Below are positions 1 through 12,304 of a stretch of DNA of 64,000 nucleotides, one piece after another. Source of the stretch: Bidens hawaiensis (taxonomy: Eukaryota > Streptophyta > Magnoliopsida > Asterales > Asteraceae); contig JAIQDT010000230.1 of NCBI GenBank assembly GCA_021521415.1, forward strand, positions 62,001 through 126,000, read 5' to 3'. The position numbers and the translations under genes were made by a program. The notes below the pieces were generated by a model, which saw only the letters and a list, made by a program, of their open reading frames with translations, was not told where the DNA came from and ran no database searches. Numbering within the stretch: the first letter of the stretch is position 1; the number at the start of each line of letters is the position of its first letter.

Positions 1-1766
1 TAATATAAATATTTACATTACAAAAATACGAGACGAAAGTCTCGATTTGTTTTACTTGTTTATAAGATTACAAAAACCACCATGTTTTAATATTTACATA
101 AAAGTTATCCGAGCCATCGAATACTCGAGCTTCTTTGTCCTTCAAGCTCTAACCCTGATTACCTGCAAAATATAAATAAAATACGTCAGCAACGAATGCT
201 AGTGAATATGCTGACTCTTAAAATATATTCTTTACTTAATTACCCCTCGAGACCAAGTAAGTCTCGGCTCATCTTGGCTTACGAATAATTAAAATAAACA
301 ATCATCATAAACTCGAGTCTCTGCACTAGGTCACCTCAGCGAAACACCGCGGCGTTTATGACATAACTTAGGTACTACAAATATACACATGGCCATTCCC
401 AACTCGGACGTAACTTAGGTCCGGCCCATCGTGGTTGGAGGTCGTGACCAAGCGTGGTGCGATGTGCCCACCGTGTTCCACATATGTAAGGATCCAGACA
501 AACGTATACCATAGCCTAAGGGCTGGCTTATACTCTTATTTATAATGTTTTTAGAGACACGTAGGCTCATGTAAAGGTTTACACATAACACATTTGTTTG
601 TTTGAAATCAAGTTTATAAAAGAGGGGCGTATTCACCTTTTCAATGGGATCGGCTTCCAACACCGTCCGTTAATCTTCCTTCGCTATCTCGCACTTATAG
701 TACGAGTATAACATTCATTAGTCGGATACACGATCCGGCTTAAGACCTTTAGTCTTATTTATCTCAATGAACCTTTAGTTCATAATCTCATTTTACTTTA
801 AAACCTTTAGTTTTAATAATAATTTATAAACCTTTAGTTTATTCATAAAACCCGACGTTTCTTCTTCTTTAAGAAAAATATTCTTTTCTTTATTATTTAA
901 GTACAATCATTATACTTAAATAATATATTTCATAACAAAGAATAATCTTATATATGTCTATTCATATATATATTATCTTTTCTTTTCTTTATTTTCTTTT
1001 TATATTTTTCTTTGATTATCGAGAATAATTCGACTTAGGGTATTAAGCCCTTTTAATATTTTATTATTATTTTGGTCGGGCATTATGCCTACCTTGGTTG
1101 GCTTAATATTCCCTTCTCACCCGGGCAGCACTTCAACTCTATCCTTCTTATCAACACTCGCTTAATCAATCCTTTGCATGCTTTTCGAGACACCAACACC
1201 CTTGGCACGTACTTCGAGGTAAATTGTCGGGACGTCGGGACAACACCTCCTTCTAGTTTGGAACGTCGTCGGGAAGTGGTACGTATATCGAGGTAATGGG
1301 CACGGAAAACGAGGTTTCGGGGTACGTTTATCGAGAGGGATCGTTGGCACATAACTCGAGGTAGTGTGAAAGTCTAGAGAGATAGTATGTGTGTGAAATT
1401 TGGAGTGCAAATGTGAAGACCCGGAGGCTGCTATTTATAGACTTGAAATCGGACTCCATCGCGGTACGCGATGGGTTCCCTGGCTCACCTATCGCGTACC
1501 GCGATATAGGGTTGGTGAGTCACAGGCATAGACCTGCCACGTGTCGACACATGGCAGACACCGCCACACCGTGGCATAAGTGTCACGCTGTGTCAGAAAC
1601 CCCATCGCGGTACGCGATGGGTGTATTTCTTGACCCTGTCGCGTAGCGCGATAGGTTCAGAAAACAGATTTTTCATTTTTAGTCCATTGAGTTTGGAAAT
1701 TGGCAGAATTGGTCCCTTGACTTTCGAAAATTGACATTTTTGGCCCGAATTTTACGTGATGTTACA
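1..1766 (-). repeat. Gypsy LTR 1 (3' LTR of copy 1, partial)
   Basis: Repeats the sequence of 6907-8930 and 14421-15617 with many differences. It ends on the plus strand at TGATGTTACA, the complement of the TGTAACATCA LTR start. The far end lies outside the window. It holds four TCGCG-type palindromes (near 1459, 1491, 1603 and 1638) but only one CACGTG, against six in LTR 2. Confidence 0.88.
1432..1440 (-). promoter_or_regulatory. TATA box of gypsy LTR 1
   Basis: The minus strand reads CTATAAATAG here. The same position in LTR 2 (8442-8449) and LTR 3 (15128-15135) also carries a TATA-like sequence, which marks the U3 core promoter. The palindrome array lies upstream of it. Confidence 0.65.
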
Positions 1767-1805
1767 TCCTCCCCACCTTGAAATAAATCTCGTCCTCAAG
1801 ATTTC

Positions 1806-4800
1806 TTACGAGAATAAGTGGTGGTATTTCTTCCTCATCTCGGACTCGAGTTCCCAAGTATACTCGGGTCCTCGTCGGTAATCCCATTTCACTTTCACGA
1901 TTTTCAAAGTTCGTCTTTAAAGTTTCTTTATTTTCTAATCTTCAATTTGAATTGGTTTTTCAATGAATTTTAAGTTCTCGTTAATTTCGACATCTCTTAA
2001 GGGCATCGAAAGAGATTCGTCGGCTAAACATTTACGTAGATTCGAAACATGGAATACATCGTGTATCCCTTGCATTTCCTCGGGTAGTCGCAAACGGTAT
2101 GCGACGGTACCAATTCGTTCGAGTACCTCAAAGGTTCCAACGAATCGAGGACTTAGTTTGCCCTTTCCATGGCGAGACTTTCAATAACACTTTGTCACCA
2201 ACATTAAATTCTAACGGCTTACGAAGGACATCGGCGTAACTCTTTTGGCAATCACGTGCCGTCTTAAGTCGTTCTCGGATTTGAATAACTTTTTCGGTGG
2301 TTTCTTGGACTATTTCGGGTCCAGATAATTGACTATCTCCGGTTTCAGACCAACACACGGGCGTTCTACATTTTCGACCATACAACGCCTCGAATTGTGC
2401 GGTTTGAATGCTCGTGTGATAACTATTGTTATACGAAAATTCCATTAGAGGTAAGTGGTCATCCCAACTTCCCCCTAAGTCTATCACACATGCGCGGAGC
2501 ATATGTTCCAACGTTTGGATTGTCCTTTCACTTTGCCCATCAGTTTGCGGATGATAGGCGGTGCTAAGGTTTAACCTGGTACCGAGTGCTTATTGGAAGC
2601 TTTTCCAGAAGTGAGACGTAAAACGACTATCTCGATCGGAAATTATAGATAGCGATACTCCATGCAAAGCAACAATGTTGTTTACATATAAACGCGCTAA
2701 TCTATCCATTGAGTACGACTCATTTATAGGTATGAAATGTGCGGACTTAGTTAGACGATCCACAATCACCCATATAGCATTATGTTGTCGAGTCGTTTTT
2801 GGGAGTTTGGTAATGAAATCCATGGTAATCAACTCCCACTTCCATACGGGAAGTTCGGGTTGTTGTAACAGTCCCGAAGGCTTTTGGTGTTCAGCCTTAA
2901 CTTTTAAACAAGTGAGACATTTCGCAACATGCGAAGCGACATCTTTCTTCATTCCGTTCCACCAATAATTTGCTTTAAGATTTTGGTACATTTTGTCGCT
3001 TCTGGGATGCATCGTGTATTTGGACTTATGGGCTTCGTTTAAAATCTTCTCACGCAATCCTCCAACGATTGGTACCCAAATACTATTGCCAAGTCTAAGG
3101 ATACCATCGTCACGTTTGACTAGCGAGTCAATGGTACCGTTTCGTTTTTCGTCAGAAATTTGATTTTCGTTAATCGCTTGAGTTTGCGCGGATTTGATTT
3201 GGTCGATAAGATCAATTTGAAGTTCTAGCCTTAACGCTCGGACTCTTTTTGGCTTTTCGTGCTCTTTAAGTTTTCGAGAGGCGTAAGCTATAACTTTCCT
3301 GCGTTGCATCAACACACATCCCAAGCCGGAATGTGATGCATCACAAAAGATAACGAAGTCTTCGATACCTTCTGGCAAAGCCAATATAGGAGCTTGGGTA
3401 AGCTTTTGTTTAAGTATATCAAACGCCTCTTGTTGCTTTGTTCCCCATTCATATTTAATGTTTTTACGGGTTAGAGAGATTAAGGGAACAGCGATTCGGG
3501 AAAAATTTTCGATGAACCTTCGATAATAGCTGACCAATCCCAAGAAACTTCGGATCTCGGTTGGCGACTTTGGAAACTCCCACTTTGAAATGGCTTCAAT
3601 CTTAGCGGGATCTACTTGAATTCCGTTAACGTTTATTATGTGACCAAGAAATTGCACTTCATGCAACCAGAACTTGCATTTCGAGAACTTGGCGTACAAC
3701 TTCTCGGTCCTAAGGATTTCAAGTAAGGTTCGAAGGTGAACTTCATGATCATCCTTTGATTTAGAGTAAATAAGTATGTCGTCGATGAAGACGATAACAA
3801 ATTTATCCAAGTAAGGCTTGCAGATATGGTTCATCATATCCAAAAACGCGGTTGGCGCATTAGTGAGTCCGAATGGCATAACAGTGAACTCATAATGGCC
3901 ATACCTTGTTCGAAAAGCAGTTTTAGGAATGTCTTCGGATTGAATCTTAAGTTGGTGATAGCCGTAACGAAGATCGATCTTGGAAAAGTAGCTAGCACCT
4001 TGCAATTGGTCGAATAGGTCATCGATACGCGGAAGTGGATAACGGTTCTTGATATTTACTTTGTTGAGAGCTCGGTAATCAATGCACATCCGCATGGATC
4101 CATCCTTTTTCTTAACGAACAGTATTGGCGCTCCCCACGGTGATGAACTTGGTCGTCTAAATCCTTTCTCTAGGAGCTCGTCGAGTTGGTTCTTCAGTTC
4201 CTTCATCTCGGTTGGCGCGAGGCGATATGGAGCTTTGGCGATCGGAGTAGTTCCAGTAATAAGATCGATTCTAAACTCTACTTCACGATCGGTAGGAATG
4301 CCGGAGAGCTCGTTTGGAAAGACATCAGCATATTTGGAAACAATGGGAACGTCTTTAAGTTCTTTGGATTTTGATTCCTCGGTGACATAGGCCATGAATG
4401 CTAGGCATCCTTGATTTAAACATCTGTTAGCCCTTATTATAGAGATTAGGCTAACTTGGCCAGCGTCCTTGTCCCCTTCAATTCGTATAGTACGTTTATC
4501 GGGGGCTTGGAGTTCAACAGTCTTGGTATTGCAAAGGATACGTGCATGGTTGTCGGATAACCAATCCATACCCAATACAACATCAAAACCAGCAAGAGTC
4601 ATAGGTAATAATTGATTAGGCAAAACATAACCGGCTAACAAGATTTTTCCGTTTTCTAAAGCTTCAGAGATTTTAACAATGTCGCCATTAGCGGTTTCGA
4701 CGCTTAGAGTTTTATTAAGTTTGATTAAAGGTTCGTTTAATAGACTACAAAATTTATAATCTATAAAACTTAAATTGGCTCCTGAATCAAACAAGACTCT

Positions 4801-4872
4801 AGCATAGGCGTTGTTTAAAAGGAACGTACCAGTTATGGTTTCGGGCGTATCAGCCGCTTTCTTGGTGTCCAA
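1806..4872 (-). pseudogene. Gypsy copy 1 pol polyprotein, broken
   Basis: Reading down the minus strand, the protease motif DSGAN is at about 4785, the reverse transcriptase with [10 protein letters not shown] at about 3790-3765, and a truncated RNase H (DASHSGLG) at about 3340. The zinc-binding part and core of integrase (HPRSDKMY, then MDFITKLP) follow at about 3010-2800. An in-frame TAA at 2590-2592 ends the main reading frame, and integrase continues after it to 2128. A deletion of about 20 bases near 2160 (relative to copy 2) shifts the frame. The chromodomain-like end (KWDYRRGPEYTWE) is still readable and stops at 1806-1808. About 85 residues of RNase H are missing in frame near 3270. 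This protein would normally copy and integrate the element. Here it cannot be made intact. Confidence 0.88.
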
Positions 4873-4881
4873 GACGAAGAC

Positions 4882-6896
4882 TCATGCATTGCCCTTCTTG
4901 GGCTCGTTCTTTTGACCGCTACCACCCGCACCACCAGTCGCGGGTTTATTTTTAGGACACTCGAAGCTAAGATGTCCCATCTCCTTATAGTTATAGCAGG
5001 TCATCTTTTTCTTCCAACAATCGGCCGTAGAGTGGCCGGGTCTATTACACGATTCATAGACTCGGGAAGCAAAGTTGCATCTACCTCGATGATACTTCTT
5101 GCAAATTTTGCATTGAGGGACGCCGAGATTGGAGCTAGATCTTCGTTGGTTAACCCCTTTACCCTTGAAGCGGGTATCTCCCCCTTTTCTCAAGTCATGT
5201 GCTGGTACAACCTTCCTATCTTCCTCCTTATTGTGGATCATTCCGCCCATCAGATATCCAGCTAACTCCATCGCGGAGTCAGCGGTTTGTGGCAAGTGCG
5301 ATCTTACCATGTCACGAATTTCTCGTGGCATCCCCAAATGTAACGAGTGACTTTGCTTGATTCGGGGGTCACTAGTTGGGGAACTAAACGGCAATACTCA
5401 TGAAATTTCATGTTATACTCACGAAGGTTCGTTCCGATAACCTTGTGAGTCAAGAACTTTGTTTGAATTTGATCTGTCTCGTGCATCGGACAGAACTTTG
5501 ACATCACTAATTCCTTGAACTCATTCCATGTCAGTTTATACATTATTTCCTTTCCTCTACTCATTACTAGCATGTTCCACCACTCAACTACTTCGCCTTT
5601 GAACATCAGGGCGGAGTATTGTATTTTCTCTTCTTCCGAACATTTGCTTGTAATTACAATTGTTTCCATCTCTTCGAGCCATCTTACGGTCGCAATGGCT
5701 CCTTTGTCGCCATAAAATTCCTTCAGCCCGTAATATTTAAAGTCTTTGAATGAGCATCCCCTGATTTTCAGTTTCTTAAATTCTTGTCTTACGCCTCCAT
5801 CGGCATTTGATTCATGCATGCTTTCGTCCATGCAGGAAGGTCTGGATCGTGGTTTGGAAACAGACTTTCAAGAAGGATTTTCAGAATGAGAATGTTTTGT
5901 TTGGGATCTATTTTCAGATGTTTCTCTAACAGCCTTATCGATCATTTGTTGTATTTGATTCATGTATTTTTCGGGAATCGGATCCTCTCGTTCTTTCTCG
6001 GGACCTTTCCCTTTAGCTTCTCGTTTCTCGGCTTCCTTTCGGGAAACCTCATGGTTATCGCTTTGTCTAGACATTCTCTTTTAAATCTTTTTATCTTTTA
6101 TATTCTTTTTTATCTGAAATTTAACACATTTCTTTTCTTATTATACAAGTTTTATTTATTTCACATTCACATACATATCATAAATGATATGTATTTTAAT
6201 TTACAACATACTTTATATATCGTTTAAAACGATATATAAGATCCTATCCTTATTACATATGATACATATCATACACATATCATACAAACTATTTTATGCA
6301 CATAAACTTTTTCTTCTCATGCGAAGAAGTTTGTCTCCCATTTTCTTTTTCTTCTTTCCATCAGCATCAATCTTCTTCCTCAACTCATCAGTTTCTTGTA
6401 AGGCTCGATCCAAATGCTCCTCCTGGGACTGCGGTATGTCGGTAGGATACCCATATCTTGGAGGTGGGTCGCGGTAACCCATCATCACAATGTCGTAATA
6501 GTTCTTGGGATCTGGGTATGGTAATGCAGTCACATCGGAGGGATAATTGAAAAATGTATCGGCTGCTTCATTTTACTCACGAATTTCATTGGCCTGTTCT
6601 TCAATGGATGGAATCTCGCCTTGATATGGTGGGAAACTTGTTGACGACTTTCCCTTGAGTTCATGGAGGAATTGCATGTACGGGTCCACAAATCCATAGC
6701 TTGGGGTTGAGTGTTGCTCCTCCATTGGTGTGGTTACTTCGTTTGGATTGTCCGGGTATTCCTCTTCTGGGTCGGTTTCCTCGTTTGGTTCCTCTTCGGT
6801 CATTGCTGGATCAGTTTCTTCTTCCTGTTCCTTCTCTAGCTTTTCTTCAGTCATTGCCGGCATATGGATCTTCTCATAAGGCATAATTACCCTCAT
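4882..6896 (-). pseudogene. Gypsy copy 1 gag, broken
   Basis: The putative start is MRVIMPYEK at 6896, followed by a Glu/Pro-rich acidic N-terminus. The retrotransposon gag core (WLEEMETI, then EVVEWWNML) lies at about 5710-5580. One intact CX2CX4HX4C zinc knuckle (CESCNRPGHSTADC) is at about 5060-5020. A second knuckle has lost a cysteine (CYNYKEMGHLSFEC). The frame is broken by TAA at 6573-6575, by shifts near 6290, 6070 and 5340, and by a TGA next to the pol frame at about 4882. At the 6573 stop the related copy 2 reads CAA, so this is a directly visible C-to-T change. Gag packages element RNA, and this copy is non-functional. Confidence 0.85.
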
Positions 6897-8441
6897 CTTG
6901 GTCTTGTGTCACACCCCCATCTTAGGCCCAGGCGTGTGACTCGATAGTTGGTACCACATTTGTAAATAAATCAGAGTTACGGTTAATTAGCGGAAGACTT
7001 GAAAACTTAAGGATCAAATTTATAAAATATTTACATTACAAAGGATGGAAACACGTTCCATTTGTGTTTACTTGTTTTAACATTTAACAAAATTATCCAA
7101 GCCATCGGATTCTTGAGCCTTTATCCTTTAGCTCTAATCTTGGTTACCTGCAAAATGTTATAAAAATACGTCAGCAACGAATGCTGGTGAATATGCTGAC
7201 GCGAAAATATTTTCTTTTACTTTGTTACCCCTCGAGGGTTACGCATGCCTCGGCCCATCTTGGCTTAGGAATAACAAAGTTAAAACAACATCATTATAAA
7301 CTCGAGCCTCTACCTAGGTCACCCTAGCAAGACACCGCAGCGTCCCGACGTACTTAGGTACCATAAATATACACAAGGTCATTCTCACTTGAACATACTT
7401 TGGTTTGGCCCATCGTGGATGGAGGTCGTGACCAGGCTTGGTGCGATGTGCCCACCGCATTTTTCCACATATGTAAAGATCCAGACAAACGTATACTACA
7501 GCCTGAGGGCTAGGCTTTTACTCTTATTAATAATGTTTTTAGAGACACTTAGTATCATGTAAAGTTTTACACATAAAATATTTTTTTATTTGAAAACAAG
7601 TTTGTAAAAGTAGGGAGTATTCACCTTTGATCGGGATCAGTTTCCAACACCGTCCTTGCGTAATCTTTCTTGTTGTCTCGCACCTATAGTACGAGTATAA
7701 ATTTTATTAGTCGGATATACAATCCGGCTTAAGACCTTTAATCTTATTATCTCGATAAACCTTTAGTTCATTTCTTTTACTTAAAAACCTTTAGTTTTAA
7801 AAGTAATATTTATAAACCTTTAGTTTATTATAAAAACCCGACGTTTTTTCTCTAAGAAACGTATTCTTTTTCTTTTATCATATAAGAATATCCTTTATTA
7901 CTTATATAATATTCATAACAAAGAATTATATATATTTCACACATATATATATATATACATACACACTTCCATATTTCTTTATTTTCTTTTCTTTGTTATA
8001 TAATTTCTTTCCATAAACATCGAGCATAATTCCGACTTAGGGAATTAAGCCTTTATAATATTTTATTATTATTTTAGTCGGGTAGTAAGCCTTACCTTTC
8101 CTCGGCTTAATATTTCCTAGATACTCGAGCAGCACTTCTACGCCACTTAATCTTTTCAACACTCGCTTTGATCGCCACTTCACTTCGGCACGCTTCTCGA
8201 GACACCAACTTTTCACGGCACGCACTTCGAGATGATTGTCGGGACATCGGTACGGGATCACCTTCTTGATCGGAACGTCGTCGAGGAGTGGTACGAATAT
8301 CGAGGTATGGCACGTTTATCGAGGAATCGGGGCACGGTTTTCGAGGTGGATCATTGGCACGAATTTCTAGGTGTAGTGAGAGAGTAGAGAGATGATTGTA
8401 TGCTGGATTTTGGTGTGAATTGTGAAGACCCCGGACTTGCT

Positions 8442-8449
8442 ACTTATAG
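8442..8449 (-). promoter_or_regulatory. TATA-like box of gypsy LTR 2
   Basis: The minus strand reads CCTATAAGTAGC, in register with CTATAAATAG in LTR 1 and LTR 3. One base has changed, so the box may be weaker. Confidence 0.55.
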
Positions 8450-8462
8450 GCAAAATCTTGGA

Positions 8463-8820
8463 TCCTATCGCGACACGCGATAGGCTCCTAGTCACCCATC
8501 GCGTAGCGCGATGTAGCTACGCACAGTCACAACGTAGGTCTGCCACGTGTTGCTACGTGGAAGACGGTGTGCCACGTGTTAACACGTGGCGGACGATGTG
8601 CCACGTGTTGCCAACGTGTCGGGACACGTGGCGAGAGGTGTGCCACGTGTGGACGCGTGGCACTCTTTTGCCAGAGGTTTCGGGACACGTCATCGCGATA
8701 CGCGATGACGTAGGTCCAACCAGCGATCGCGTATCGCTGTTGACCATTCCAGAAGGTTTGACCAAGCTCCATCGCGATACGCGATGGCTTGTATCTTGTC
8801 CCCATCGCGTAGCGCGATAG
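8463..8820 (-). promoter_or_regulatory. LTR U3 array of G-boxes and TCGCG palindromes
   Basis: Within 360 bases upstream of the LTR TATA box there are six copies of the G-box core CACGTG (8525-8670, most in GCCACGTGT context). There are also six palindromes of the form ATCGCG-N3-CGCGAT or close variants (near 8463, 8498, 8691, 8724, 8771 and 8803). G-boxes are known bZIP/bHLH binding sites, often light- or ABA-responsive. A role as element enhancer is inference. Confidence 0.6.
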
Positions 8821-8970
8821 GAGAAGAAAACAGATTTTTCATTTTTAACTTTGGAGTTTGAATTTGGCAGGATTAGTCCCTTAACTTTGGAGAGTTGTCA
8901 TTTTTGGCCCAAAATTCCCGTGATGTTACATGCTCCTTACCTTGAAATAAATCTCGTCCTCGAGATTGCT

Positions 8971-11900
8971 TCACGAGAATAAGTGGGGGTATTTCTTTCT
9001 CATTTTAGACTCGAGTTCCCAAGTATACTCGGGTCCTCATCGGGAATCCCATTTTACTTTCACTATTTTCAAAGTTCGTCTTTTGAGCTTCTTAAGTTTT
9101 GAATCTTCGATTTGAATTGGGCGCTCAACAAATTTTAAGTTCTCATTAATTTCAACATCTTTTAACGGCATCGAGAGAGATTCATCGGCTAAACATTTAC
9201 GCAGATTCGAGATATGGAATACATCGTGTATCCCTTGCATTTCCTCAGGCAGTCGCAATCGGTATGCGACGGTACCAATTCGTTCAAGTACCTCAGAGGG
9301 TCCAACGAATCGAGGACTTAACTTTCCTTTTTTGCCGAAGCGGACTACGCCTTTCCATGGCGAGACTTTCAAAAGAACTTTATCACCGACATTGAATTCT
9401 AACGGTTTACGACGGATATCGGCGTAACTCTTTTGGCGATCACGTGCCGTCTTAAGTCGTTCGCGGATTTGGAGGACTTTGTCGGTAGTTTCATGAACTA
9501 TCTCGGGTCCAGATAATTGATTATCTCCAGTTTCAGACCAACACACGGGTGTTCTACATTTTCGACCATACAACGCCTCAAACGGTGCGGCTTGAATAGT
9601 TGCATGATAACTATTGTTATACGAAAATTCCATTAGGGGTAAGTGGTCATCCCAACTTCCACCTAAGTCTATCACGCAAGCTCGGAGCATATCTTCCAAC
9701 GTTTGAATTGTCCTTTCGCTTTGCCCATCAGTTTGTGGATGATAGGCAGTGCTAAGGTTTAACTTCGTAACTATCGCTTATTGGAAGCTTTTCCAGAAAT
9801 GAGAAGTGAAACGGCTGTCTCGATCAGAAATAATGGACAGTGGTACCCCATGTAGGGTCACAATATTGTTAACATAGATACGAGCCAATTTGTCCATTGA
9901 GTAAGACTCATTGATGGGTATAAAGTGTGAGGACTTTGTTAATCGATCGCATTATGTTGTCGAGTCGTTTTAGGGAGTTTGGTAATGAAATCCATGGTAA
10001 TCAACTCCCACTTCCATACTGGAAGTTCGGGTTGCTGAAGAAATACCGAAGGCTTTTGGTGTTCAGCCTTGACTTTCAAACATGTTAAGCATTTCGCAAC
10101 ATGCGAAGCGACGTCTCTTTTCATTCCATTCCACCAATAGTTCTCCTTGAAGTTATGGTACATTTTGTCACTCCCGGGATGCATCATGTACTTAGACCTA
10201 TGGGCTTCGTTTAAGATCTTCTCACGCAATCCTCCCACAGTTGGTACCCAAATCATGTTGCCAAGTATAAGGATACCATCGTCACCTTTGACTAGCGAGT
10301 CAATGGTGCCATTACGTTTTTCATCAGAGATTTGATTCTCGTTGATTGCTTGAGTTTGGGCGGATTTGATTTGGTCAACAAGATCGATTTGAAGTTCTAG
10401 CCTTAACGCTCGGACTCTTTTTGGCTTTTCGTGCTCTTTACAACTTAAGGCATCAGCCACAACGTTGGCTTTACCTTCATGATAAACTATTTCGTAGTCA
10501 TAGTCGTTAAGAGTCTCCATCCAGCGTCGTTGGCGCATGTTGAGCTCCATTTGATCAAAGATATGCTTTAAGCTCTTATGATCAGTGTACACGGTAAATC
10601 TTACTCCATAGAGATAGTGCCTCCATATCTTAAGTGCGAAGATTATGGCGCCTAACTCTAGATCGTGAGTCGTGTAATTCTTCTTGTGTACTTTCAATTG
10701 ACGAGAGGCGTAAGCGATTACTTTCTTTCGTTGCATCAATACACATCCCAATCCGGAATGGGACGCATCACAAAAGACAATGAAGTATTCAATACCTTCT
10801 GGCAAGGCCAGTATGGGAGCTTGGGTAAGCTTTTGTTTGAGTATATCGAACGCCTCTTGTTGCTTTGTTCCCCATTCATATTTGACGTTCTTTCGAGTCA
10901 AGGAGGTTAGGGGAACAGCGATTCGAGAAAAGTTCTCGATGAACCTTCGATAATAGCCGGCCAATCCCAAGAAACTTCGAATCTCGGTTGGCGACTTTGG
11001 GATCTCCCCCTTCGAGATAGCTTCAATCTTAGCGGGGTCTACTTGAATACCATTAACGTTGATGATGTGACCAAGAAATTGCACCTCGTGCAACCAGAAC
11101 TCGCATTTCGAGAACTTGGCGTACAATTTCTCGGTTCTAAGAATTTCAAGTAACGTTCGAAGGTGATTTTCATGATCAGCCTTAGACTTAGAATAAATTA
11201 ATATGTCGTCGATGAATACAATCACAAATTTATCTAAATAAGGCTTACAGATACGATTCATCATATCCATGAACGCAGCCAGCGCATTAGTAAGTCCAGA
11301 TGGCATAATGGCGAACTCGTAATGGCCGTACCTTGTTTGGAACGCGGTCTTTGGAATGTCTTCAGATTGAACCTTAAGTTGGTGATAGCCGGAGCGGAGA
11401 TCGATCTTGGAAAAGAAGCTAGCACCTTGGAGTTGATCAAGCAAATCGTCAATTCGGGGAAGTGGGTATCGGTTCTTCGTAACTTTATTGAGGGCTCAGT
11501 AGTCTATGCACATTCGCATGGATCCATCCTTCTTTCTGACAAAAAGTATCGGCGCTCCCCATGGCGATGAACTTGGTCGTATGAATCCTTTCTCAAGAAG
11601 CTCGTCAAGTTGTTTCTTCAGTTCTTTCATCTCGGTTGGTGCGAGGCGATATGGAGCCTTAGCGATCGGAGCAGTGCCAGAATGAGATCGATTCTAAATT
11701 CTACCTCGCGATCGGGGGGAATGCCGGGGAGTTCGTCGGGAAAGACATCGACAAAATCGGAAACTACAGGAACATCTTTGATTTCCTTGGGTTTAGGTTC
11801 TTCGGTGACGTAGGCCATGAATGCTAAGCATCCTTGATTTAAACATTTGTTATCCTTTATCATAGAGATTAGGCTAACTTGGCCAGCGTCCTTATCCCCT

Positions 11901-12289
11901 TCGATTCGTATGGTACGTTTGTCCGGGGATTGGAGTTCAATGGTCTTGCTATTGCAAAGGATACGGGCATGGTTGTCGGATAACCAATCCATACCCAACA
12001 CAACATCAAAACCAGCAAGAGTCATAGGTAGCAATTGGATGGGTAAAATGTAACCGGCTAATAAGATTTTACCGTTTTCTAAAGCTTCGGAGATTTTAAC
12101 AATTTCACCACTAGCGGTCTCGACGCTTAGAGTTTCATTAAGTTTGATTAAGGGTTCGTTTAATAGACTACAAAACTTATAATCTATAAAACTTAAATTG
12201 GCTCCTGAATCAAACAAGACTCTAGCAAAGATATTGTTAACAAGAAACGTACTGGTAATGGTTTCCGGTGTGTCGGCTGCTTTCTTCAT
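8971..12289 (-). pseudogene. Gypsy copy 2 pol polyprotein, broken
   Basis: The protease motif DSGAN is at about 12200. The reverse transcriptase is split: a one-base deletion near 11683 shifts the frame, a TGA at 11496-11498 replaces the CGA of copy 1, and the frame resumes at 11444 with [10 protein letters not shown] near 11210. RNase H is complete (DASHSGLG, then YTDHKSL, then ALSCK) at about 10770-10440. Integrase is cut by a deletion of about 16 bases near 9950 and by a TAA at 9778-9780 that copy 1 shares. The remaining frame 9699-9037 holds the end of integrase and leads into the chromodomain segment, where TGA (9037-9039) stands for the CGA of copy 1. The segment ends at 8971. Confidence 0.88.
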
Positions 12290-12304
12290 ATCAAGGACGA
12301 ATAC

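Larger units (their letters stand above)
1..8930 (-). mobile_element. Ty3/gypsy chromovirus-type retrotransposon, copy 1 (degenerate)
   Basis: The element is transcribed on the minus strand. Its 5' LTR is 6907-8930, gag lies at about 6896-4882 and pol at about 4872-1806. The 3' LTR (1766 down to the window edge) is cut by the start of the window. The minus strand shows a purine-rich tract (GGTGGGGAGGA) directly before the 3' LTR start TGTAACATCACG. The domain order protease, reverse transcriptase, RNase H, integrase, then a C-terminal chromodomain-like segment (about 1890-1806) is that of a chromovirus, probably the Tekay lineage. Coding capacity is lost through stops, frameshifts and an RNase H deletion. 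Its 5' LTR is shared with copy 2 (6907-15617), so the two are not independent insertions. No standard tRNA-iMet primer-binding site was found next to the 5' LTR. Confidence 0.9.
6907..8930 (-). repeat. Gypsy LTR 2 (shared: 5' LTR of copy 1 and 3' LTR of copy 2)
   Basis: This is the only complete LTR, 2,024 bases, starting TGTCACACC and ending GATGTTACA on the plus strand. The copy 1 gag leader abuts its left side, and the copy 2 polypurine tract (AAGGTAAGGAGCA on the minus strand) abuts its right side. It is nearly identical to LTR 3 over their common part (for example 8037-8400 against 14727-15110) and clearly more different from LTR 1. It contains the U3 regulatory array and a TATA box. Confidence 0.88.

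Noticed and set aside
6897..6906. Primer-binding site next to gypsy LTR 2
   Set aside because: The bases after the LTR on the minus strand (CAAGACCAAG) do not match the usual initiator tRNA-Met site, and I could not match them to another tRNA with confidence.
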